64,000 nucleotides of DNA from assembly GCA_031769625.1 (NCBI GenBank), contig JAUIMM010000213.1:4359501-4423500 (forward strand), read 5' to 3'. The notes below the pieces were generated by a model, which was not told the DNA's origin, did no database searches, and was given only the letters and a program-made list of their open reading frames with translations. Every line of letters starts with the position of its first letter. Position 1 is the first letter of the stretch. Origin of the DNA: Taudactylus pleione. Taxonomy: Eukaryota > Chordata > Amphibia > Anura > Myobatrachidae. Shown piece after piece: positions 45,101 to 56,200 of the stretch. The position numbers and the translations under genes were made by a program.

Positions 45101-48100
45101 GGTGCCTAAACCCAACCTCCCCCCAGTGCCTAAACCTAACCTTCCCCTTCCTGCACCCTAATCCTAACACTCCCTACCTTGTGCCTAACCCTAACCCTCC
45201 CCCTAATGCCTAACCCTAACCCCGCTACCTAACCCTAACCTCCCCCTAACACCCCGATACTTATCTTCGGGATGCCAGCTGTCGGGATACTGGTGCCGGG
45301 AGCCCGACTTGTTAGGATTTCAGCGCCGGTATTCATCCACATTGGAAGCATGCGCTGTGCGACATTTTAGCTACTTAGATGCTTACACAGTTGAAAAACA
45401 TTGACCATTTGATTGAATATTGGCATTCTGTGCCACTCAAGATCAGGCCCAGAGTGTACTAATCTTACCCTGGTTAGCCATTTCCCGATATTTGTGTCTT
45501 TTTTAATCCAGAATGTGTTGGGGATCCTGTTTGTGGCCAAGAGAACAGGAAAAGTAATTCTCCCTCCCGCATTGCATATTGGAAATTCCGACCTACACAT
45601 TCACACAAAAGTACACTAAACTCATGGCTGCTGGTTGTTTGTGTTCCAGCGATGTCATCTGATCCATTTCTTTCTTCTTATACTGGAATTGGTCTGCAGG
45701 TCCACTTCTGCTATAGTCTCTCCAAAAGCACATGTGGTAGGTCACTGATGGCCGCAAATGATACTCTCCCCTAGTCTCCCTCCCAAAACCAACCTGCATT
45801 TCCCCACACACTTCTCCTCTAATGCCCAGCTCTATTCATTTTCTATATTATACTACCTTATCCAGTTCTAATTAAACATATGCATTGAACCAGAATAGAT
45901 AGGATTTTACTGTCTTTACATGTCTTTTATAGTTTAAAAACATTTAGCATTGCTGGCCTCTGTGAGTGGGTTCATTATGCCGGTACAAAAATGCATATGA
46001 CCTATTTCTTTTAACTTTCTCCTATATACACAGCTAGCTTCCACGGTTTTATATTGCTCACATATAACAAAGCTGATATATACAGATGTGTCCTCATAGC
46101 CTCTATATGCCTTGCGGCGCGGGTTACCTGGCGCGAGTGAGCTTCAGGTCCCATGTGACTCTGCTTGTGCCAAGCGTCTTTTTTCGCTGGAAAATATGTG
46201 GAGACTGCTATATGTGACACTTTCCTATTTATGTGCGACTGAGACTGTGGGCCTGATTCAGCACGGATCGCACGCACCCTTTAGCTGCGAAAATATGCTA
46301 ATGAATGCAATCGCACGGCAACACAGCACTATACCAAGACGCCCATCACTGTATAAAGCTGCTCACTACCCATGACATGTATCCGCAAGTCAGCAAAAAC
46401 ATCGGTAACATCGTGGTTGTGGTTGACCTGACGCTACCACATCAACTGCTAAACTTCCTGTCGCCATCTAGGCCTCTGGCATCGTATACAATCACAGGGG
46501 CTTAATTATGCACGCCCCTGTAACGGCGTTTAAATGCACAGGCACACCTGCATTTCTCTGACCACCCCCCATCACCACCCTCAAACGGTCACTTCCTGTC
46601 AATCACTGTGTGAAGACTCTGCGTGCTCAGTGTGATCGCTTCCCAATCGATGCGGATGGTTCGCACACGCACACTGCGATGCATACGCATGTGCAGATTG
46701 CAAACATCGACCAGCTGCGTTCGAACGCAGCCTGTGATCCTTGCTGAATCAGGCCCTGTAAACGAAACACATTGGACCTAATACTTTACGGTATTCAGTT
46801 CAGTTCAGTCAACAATTCAGTTGTTGCTCTGTCAGGGCGAGATAGTTGCCGGTGCCGGCATTTCTGCATGCACTCAGGAGGGTGCGAGCAGAAATGTGTG
46901 AGAAACCCCCTAGTTAGGATGCGCTAACTGCAGTTAGCGCCCTAACCAGAATTTTAGACGGGTTTAGCCGTTTTACACAGCTAAACCTTGTCTCATAGGC
47001 GGCCAAGAGGGCGATAATTAAAGAGCGCCCAGAACAATTGAACAGCAAACTGGGCGCTCATTAATTATCATGACCTAAAAAACATTTGAATCGCCCCCTA
47101 TAAGTCTAGATCATACAACTTTAGCTATAAAGACAGTAAACACAGATCCACTCTGTGCTGTGATGCTGGGATTGGTCTGTAGGCCACTAGTCAGGGGTGG
47201 ATCTAGACTTTTCTTTGCTGGGGACAGTTTAATGATTAATCTTATCTCCACCGCTTTCCTGTGTCTGTTGTTGCAACACAGTGATTGCCTAGCACCTCTG
47301 AAATGCTAGGCCATCCGCAAACCCCATTTCTTCCCCAAAACATCCTTGCACTGACGCATGTACCAGTGGCAGGTGGGTGGCATCATCTAGTGCTAAGCCT
47401 CATGTACAGGATCATATCTGTTGAAAAATACTTGTTACCTGTTTTGAAGACCTCTCCTACTGATTCCATTTGCTGCCAGGTCCCGCTCATTGGTTGATGG
47501 TGTTGTTTCTGTCCCGCATAGATCTCTTATAGGCAGTCAGCATTTACTGTAAAACAGGAACAACACTGACAGCTATTTGGCACAAAAGGTGGTAGAGCAA
47601 TGAGCTAGGGATTTATTCAATCATGCACAGATGTATAGTTGGTGAGGAAGGATGTAGGTCTTTGTGCACGTGCAAACCGTTTTAGAGTTCCATTTTAAAA
47701 TGTGTGGGAGTGAAGGCGGCCCTTCCATACACAGCTGTCTTGATTGCCAGGTGGAGAGGGTGATTGCAGTAGCACTGTTTCAAGGGTGAGGTTGTGATAG
47801 GTGATTTTGTCCGCTCATTAGCAGAAGGGGAAAGGATAAACGAGGATCCATCACTGACATTAGTGTTATTTAATCCCTTGGCTGCTGGAGCCTCTCCTCT
47901 ATATACCAAGGGTTGCAACGGATTTCAAAAGTTCCCAACTTTAGATCATACTAATGTTCAGTCCCTACTCTGGTTGGGTGTGACCTGCAGCCCAGGAGGT
48001 ATTGTCTCATCACGGAATTCCCATGTTTTGCACGCCCTTAAGCTGTCTTTTAAAGGGGGTGGTGATAAACAATCAATGTACTGTATACAACCTACTCTTC

Positions 48101-50173
48101 TCACCATCTATATTTGCGCAGTGCCTCAACCCAAGTCATGGATTCAGCTTCTGGGCCTTTTAAGGGGTTCCTACCACAAGGGGTCAACTCAGGAGAATCC
48201 TTGAACCAGATACCAAGTTGCACTAATTTACATTCTAACTCAAGTTTTGTGGTTTGCAAAAAACATTATAATATTTTTATCAAAGGGGAATAAAGATATT
48301 GGTGAATTGGTGATAATGTTAAATTAAGTATATTGTAAATAGGGTGTAAATAATGCAGATTATAAATAATAATAAATAGCAATCCCCACAAAACTATTTG
48401 TATATATTACTAAACAATACTGTAGTTGATAATAGTTGGAAACGATGGTGAACTTAATAGTCGGTAACCAAAGTTACTTTTGCTGTGCTGGTATTATAAA
48501 TATAATTTCCAAATGTCCACTTTGTTACTTTTAACTTGGGTAAACATTAGACTCTGATCAAACAGTATCCAAAAAATGTAGGTATATGATTTGTATTGGG
48601 AGAAATGTCTCTGTAAAGCAGCAGGCAACAGTGACTACTCCTGTGGGTAGTTTGCTTGGCTGCCGCAAATGTAATGATGAGCAGTGTTATGCTGCAAAGT
48701 GTATGACATTTCTGTAAATACACTTATTTGACCCACAAGATTATTCCACAAGCAGGAATGCTAACAGCTGTTTTACTTGTCAACTTGCTTGAAGTCCTTC
48801 TCAACTCACTGTATTTGGCAGCTTTTAATCCCTTCTAAAAGTTTCTCCATTGGTTTGAGTGGAGACGGGCTGGCAAGTCGTAGTGCCCAAAGAACTTCTC
48901 CCATACAACCTTGACAACTGTGATAACACATGGGTGTCTGGTGGGATATGACTGGGCGTGCCGGGTGTAGTGGTCCATTACTAATAGAACATTGCTGACA
49001 TTTGTTTCTTCTGAACAGGAATTATATGCATACAATCTCTAGGGGGCCACTACTGGTACTTATAGAAGGGTATTTCATAGTATGCAATGGCAACATAACT
49101 TACAGTACTGCTCTATACATGGCCAATAGAATCTCTCTCTGAGTAGTCTTGTCTATTCCCAAATGCCAATATTTATCATATTTAGTGCACCATCTTGGAA
49201 GTCTAGGCCTCTCTTCACTAACCACCTCACTGCACCTATGGAGGGGTCCTCCTTTTGTTCTCTCTCTCTAACTGCTCATGACTCCACTGATGAAAATACT
49301 TCATGTCCACATGCATCAGCCAGCAGTACTGCAGTGGTAATGGCTCCTCTGTTGCTACAATAGCATTGAAATTTCCCAGCTTGAGATAGGGGGGGGGGGG
49401 GTACATGAAATGTGTATATCTAGTTCATTCCTCTCTCCCCAGGGTTTGGAACTTTCATCTAATCCTTCTTCTTCCTTACACAGCTGTCCAGAAGGTCATC
49501 AGCACTGGTGTTCACCCTTCCTGGCCGCTACTTTAGACTAATGTCATAAATGGCTAGTGCTGGCATCCAACTTTGCTGTGGTCTGTATATAAATCAGGGG
49601 ATTGTAGCCTGTGTGAACCTCAAAATGTACTCCATAGAAGTAGCCATGGAGTTTGTCAACTACTCCTCACGCCAGACACTCAGCTCGTGTACCATGCAGG
49701 GCCAGACTGACCATCGGGGACTTCTGGCAAACTTCCCACCTGCCACTGCAGTACAACCTCCCCGGGCGGCGCCATGCTCAGCCCGAAGTTTTCACTAATG
49801 TGCGGCCGCGTCATTGCGTAATGACGTCATGACGCAGTCGAATCATAATGCGGCCAGTGGCCAAACCCCTAAAGGCATGGAGTGCATTGGGAATCTGGGC
49901 GGAGGGTGAGCGCTATGCAGACAGTCTGCTGCCTGGGAGGTGGAGCCGCACAAGGAGCTGAGATGAAGCTTCTCTCTCTCTCCCAGCTTCTCATCTTTCT
50001 GCTATCTCTCTCCCAGGTTCCCCTATTCCTTCTCTCTCCCAGCTTTCCCTCTTTCTCCTATATCTATCCCGTCTCCCCCTATTCCTCCCCTCTCTCTCAG
50101 CTTCCCTTCTTTCTCCTATGTCTCTCCTGGCTTCCCCCAATTCCTTCTCTCTCTCTCCTGGCTTCCCTTATTC

Positions 50174-50215
<42 letters not shown>

Positions 50216-53200
50216 AACCCGATTCTTTCCTACTCTCTCCCAGCTCCCCTCTCCTATGTCTTTCCCGGCCTCCCCAATTTTCATTCTCTCTCTTCTCTCT
50301 CTCTCTCGCCTACAAAGTGGAGAAACCTTTTCTCCAGCCTAGGGCAGGCTAAAAAAATTTGAAAAATCCCTATTTTTGAGTAAAAATATGGGGATTTCTT
50401 TCAGAACCCTTTGGACAGCCCCCCTAATGATAGTTTAGAAACAAAAAATTGTAAATTGCATACTGTGTTGAAAAACGACCGCGGAAATTTCAGCGGTCGA
50501 AATTATTATTTTTTCGGGAAAACTGCGTTTAAAGTATTGGGTCTGGTATTTTGGAGGGCCACAAGGATGCATCAAGTGTTTTAAACATCGCACGTGTCTG
50601 GCGCAGGTGGTTTTTTAAAACCGCTAAAAATAGACACCTGCGCGAGCCACGCACGATATTCAAAACACTTAACGCATCCTTACAGCCCTCCAAAATACCA
50701 GACCCAATACGTTAAAGGCATTTTTCAAGAAAGACAATAAAATTTCGACCTAAATTTCAGCAAAAAACCGGCGATAATATCGCGGGTGCAATAATATCGC
50801 CAGTAATTGAATCCGGCCCTATGTACTAAATGTAATTTGTATAAGTTGTACCAATAAATAGGCCTTATTTATCTTTATCTGTGTATAATGTTTATTACAC
50901 TAAGGGGCGCCAAAATCAATATTCGCTTACCAAATAAATAAGGCTCGGGCCGCTATGTAGTGACGTTATTATGCGGTCGCATAATGACATGATGACACGG
51001 TCGGGTATGAAATGCACGCTGGGGGCAGGGCCCAGGAGTAATCTGGGAGGAATAGCTGGACGGCATTTTGACAGCTCCTGTGAGCTGTCTGCAGGATTAC
51101 AAGGCGACACCGTGCCTAGGACAGGGTGGAGTCACTGGAGTGTCACGTGTGACCGCGGTGATGTCATGATGAGGCCGGCCCAGGGATGAAAAGCATGGCA
51201 GGGGCGGGCAGGAAGCTGACTAGACGGACTGGATGCCATCTTCAGACACCTCATGATCTGCTAACAGACACCATCTGCAGACGCCAGGGTATTACTGTGT
51301 GTGGCATAATGTGTTATAAGGGGCACTATTGTGTGTGTCATAATGTATAAGGGGCATTACTGTGTAGCATAATGTATATGGGGCACTACTACTGTGTGGC
51401 ATAATGTGAATGGAATCTACTGTGTGGTGTAATGTGAATAAGGGACACTGCTATGTGACATAACATGAAAAAGGGACACTGTGACGTAATGTGAAAAAGG
51501 GACACTGACATAATGTGAAAAAGGGACGCTATTGTGTGATATAAAGTGAAAAAGGGACACTACTGTGTGACATAACGTGAATAAGGGACACTACTGTGTG
51601 ACATAACATGAGTAAGGGACATTACTGTGCAGTGTAGTGTGAAGGGACACTACCGTGTGGTGTAATGTGACTAAGGGACACTACTGTGTAATGTATCGTG
51701 ACTATGGGGCACTACTGTGTGACGTAATGTGAAAGAGGGAACCTACTATATGAGGTAATGTGAAAAAGGGACAATACTGTGTGACGTAACGTGAAAAAGG
51801 GACATTACTGTGTACCGTAATAAGAAAAAGGGACACTACTGTGTAACGTAATGTGAAAAAGGGATACTGCTGTGTGACGTAACGTGAAAAAGTGGCACTA
51901 CTGTGCGGTGTAAATGTGATGAAGGGGCACTACCCTCTTTCCTCATGTGCTTCTCCTTACTCCTCATAAGGGCATCTAACACTTGATTGCTGACTCCCTT
52001 CTGCTTATTTTGAGCGTTATGATCACTATTGCAGCATATACTTGTACTGTATTGTATTGTACTGTAAGTCACTGGTTTCTTGTTCACTTGTTTATGTACT
52101 TTGTAAGGCAATGCGGAACACTTGTGGCGCCATATAAAGAGAGGATAATAATAATGTCGCTAAGAGGCACTACTATGTGGCATAATTTGTATTGGGGATA
52201 CTATTTTTTGGTTACGCCCCTTCCCAGCGAGACACCTGAATTTTTTTGCACGCACTCTCCCTGCTTCACCTGTGGATGGCGGCACAAATGCTCTTTTGGC
52301 AAAATGTGTAGTTACGGCTCTGCTTTGATGTGCACAGATGTGTCCTCTGCGTTCAGCACCCCTGCCCTAAAAAAATCCTCCAGTGAACACTATCTAAATT
52401 TCTACAACTGCTAAACTAGGGCTTGGTCAATTGGGAAAATTACTTCCCTTTTCTTTGTGTATGACCTACACCAGTGAAGTGCCAGCTTTACCTAAGGCTG
52501 TGTACACACCTATAGATATCTGTCCAATCTGTCTGGTGGGAAGGAAAATCGGGTCCATTTTCCAGCATCTGGGAGCAAATTTCTATTGTTATTTGCTCCC
52601 ATATATTCCCACGTTTTCCCTCCCACCACACGAATTGGACAGATATATCTATAGGTGTGTACACAGCTTTACAGAACCAACACAATACCAAATGTTTGAC
52701 TATGGCACATGTTTGAATCCCCTGCAGGATGCGCTCTGTTGTATGTATTTTAATATAGAGAATGATGTGCACTTGTATGTTGTTCTAATATTAATTATAT
52801 TTGTAAGAGCATAGACTAAGAAGTGGGAGTGGTCATGATAGTAAGGGGAAGAGTTTATGCCAGGAGCCAGATGCTGACGCGAGGTGGGCCTGTGTGCTTT
52901 TTAAATGCCAGGGCCTATTTTTAGTCCCAGTCCGGCCCTGGTACCATGCAATACCATGTAATTCTTCTCGCAAGGAGCAAACCCTTGATGTAATAGACAA
53001 GCTTGAGTCTGCAGTCATTCTCCTAGAGATGGACTGATCTCTGTACCAAATAAGAATTTCCTCACACAACAATCCCACCATGGCAATTGTAGCTGCAATG
53101 CACCTTAACAGTGCATCCAATGTAGCACCCCCTTTTGCTCTTTTTGTTTGAGGGTTGTGATAAACAATAAACATACTGTATACAATCTATTCTCACCTTC

Positions 53201-56200
53201 TCTACTTGCGCATCCGAGTCATCGATTTAGCTTTCGGACCGTGGACATGGTTCTTACCATAGGGATCCACTTGGGAGACTCCTTGAACTTGATACCAAGC
53301 TGGTTTAATTTACTCTCTAAGACAAGTTTGGAGGTTTGCAAAACACACTATGGTATATTTATTTAAGGAGAATAAATATATTGAAGGTGTAAATAATACA
53401 GATTATTAATAATAATAAAACAGTAATCCTAACTAAACAATAATTAATAATAGTTGGAAAACATTTGTGTACTTAATAGTAGTAACCCAGGTTACATTTA
53501 CATATATGTGTATGACTTGTATATGATGCAATGTCTCTGTAAAGTGGCAGGCAACTTCTCCTTTGTAGCCTGCATGAATGGTACATATGTAATGAGCGGT
53601 GTTGTGCTGGAAAGTGTATCTGTATACACAGGGTTGCTCCACATGTAGGATTGCTGAAATGTCGACATAGTGTCTGATGGAAAGATGCACATCTCTGTTG
53701 GTTTTTGATCTATGCATGTGCAGACCTTGTACTGCGAGTTCACTAGCAGTGCCCCCTATGGCATGATTACTATGCTGCTGCATTTTTTTGACAGGGAGGG
53801 GGCGGCATTGGGGACCATTTCCCCAAACGAAGGCATGTCACCTCCATTTTGTGGGAGTGCTGAGGCCAGTGTCTTCGTCTTCTGATGCAGATTTCCTGGC
53901 CTCAGCAACAGAGAGGAGACGGCCATTCTGAGTAGTCTTAGGTTTACCTAGATGGCCGATGCCATGACTGATGGTTGCGATGGTGATCTGCTGCTGCATC
54001 TTTGGACGCAGCACTTGAATCTGTGATGCCGACAGTGGACGTCTTTTTTCCTCACACGCCTCCTGCAGCATTAGCATTTGTTTGCATGGCTGCAGTGTCC
54101 AAAGATTCAGCAGCAGTGTGAATAGCATACAACTCTGAATCAGGCCCATAGTATGTCCCTTATCCTAACCCTAGCCCTAAAGGTAACCCTAATGCTAACC
54201 CTAACCCTAAAAGTCAGCCTAACATTAATAGTCACCATAACAGTAACCTTAACACTAATGGTAAGCTTAACCCTAATCCTGATTGGAAATATCAACAATT
54301 TCTATATTTCCGATGTGGACATTCTGTCAATGTCGACATTTTGTACACTGGTCGCCATTTTAACCATGGCAACATCATCAATGTAAACCTCCTCCTGTTG
54401 ACATTGTTAATGTCAACACAGTGATTACAAACATTGTGACTGAATACCGGGCTCTGGTGTTAGTAGGTCGCAATGAGTGGTGCTTGCTCAGTCTCTTTGT
54501 TTTATGCTTGCAGTCCTACCATTTGCTGCTGTTACTACAGTCACTGTGGCCTGTTATCAACTCTACAGCCCCAGATTAGCTACACTATGCATAATAAGCT
54601 ATACCTTGTCAGTAGAGAAGGTCAGGAGGATGTATTTGGCAAGGGGAAGATGGGGGCCACAAGTGTAAATTAAGAGCATCTATAATTAATTAAGCAATAT
54701 ATAAAAGCATTCAGGACGCCCACAATCCAGACCTCATGATATGGTATGTTCTCACATCAACAGATCATATCAATGAAATGCATGCTCAGTCAAAAGAAAA
54801 TCATAGCAAAGACCTGCAAACTTACTACCTTGCTATGGAGAATATAAATAGTATAAGTTTTATGCATACAATAGGTGAACTGAGGAGGTAGCTATTCATC
54901 ATCGCTGCGAGGGATACTGAAGTATCCAACTTGCAGCGGGGGATAGTTTACACCGGAGCAATTAATCATTGCTTTCGTGTGGGGACAGCTGCTCCGAAAA
55001 GCAGCTGTCCCCTCAGTTAGGATCGCAGCTACAGATGTAGCTGTGTTACTTACCTCCTTCCCGTCATCCCGGCTACGCTTGCGTTACCTGAAGTCACGCA
55101 TGCGCACAGCCACCGGGGATTCCGTGAGAAGGAGAGATCCGCTCAGATCCTTCTTCGCTCCCCGGAACTCTTTGCTCTCGGGCTACGAGAGCAAGCACCG
55201 TCTGAAGATGGCGCTTGTTCTCGTGAGCAAACTCAGAAAACTTTCAGTTTTCGGAGTTTGCTGAGTATCAGGGGTCCTACCGGACCCCTGATGATGAATG
55301 TCCCGGTAACTAAAACATGCGGAAACTAGTGATTCCGCATGGTTACCGGGCCATTTTTCGATGATGAATAGGCCCCAATGACTGATCAATATAAAGAGAG
55401 CATTGCACTGTGATGGCTAAATTCACCTTTCTGATAACTGTGGGCCTGATTCAGAGCCCCTCGCTATTTGCGAGCACACGCTCTGAATCAGGGCGGGGAG
55501 TATTTTTTTTTTTTCCTGTCTGCTCGCTAAGCTGTGGGTGCCCACCCACAGCTTAGCGAGCGGGCAGGAGATGGTCACGATTATCGCGACCATCGGCATT
55601 GCGAGGAGACCCTAAGGTAGGGTCTCAGCACTCGCAATGCCGAGTGGACTTCCAGCTCTAATAGAGCCGGAAGTCAACTACTGACATCACTGGTGATGTC
55701 AGTAGGGACGCCCACAAATGGCAGTGTGCTGCGCATGCTGTGCAGTCCTCATCTGCCTTTCACATTCAGACTGCATCTGGTTTCCCTGCTCCGGATCTGC
55801 CTAGTATCCTGATGTTGATGCTGATGTTTTAAAAATAAATGTTAATTTCCTCTCTTACCTATATAGATGCTTGTAACACATCCAACCTAATATTACAACA
55901 CTCAAATGTGTTCCGAGATCACTGCCGTCCTTATTGACGTACTTATATATTTAGATGTATAAAAGTAACAAAGACAAAATGAAAAAAGTAATGTATTGGT
56001 TATGTTTGCCTTTTAGAAAGATGAAAAAACCGAGAAGTGTAACCATTTAACAGGACACAAGACATTTCATGCTTTTATGAAGAACTTCCTAAATTTCTCA
56101 AGAATGCTTTCAGATAAACACGCTTGTCATATTGCCATTTATGACAAAGACAACTACAATGAATTCAACAATAGTTATGTTAAGGAATACCATGCCAAAC

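Noticed and set aside
49882..50342. Ser/Leu-rich frames
   Set aside because: CT microsatellite translation.
54977..55264. 95-codon plus frame
   Set aside because: It lies in the second-family hairpin-chain element. The homologous frame in the copy at 58525 is different and shorter, which is inconsistent with a conserved protein.
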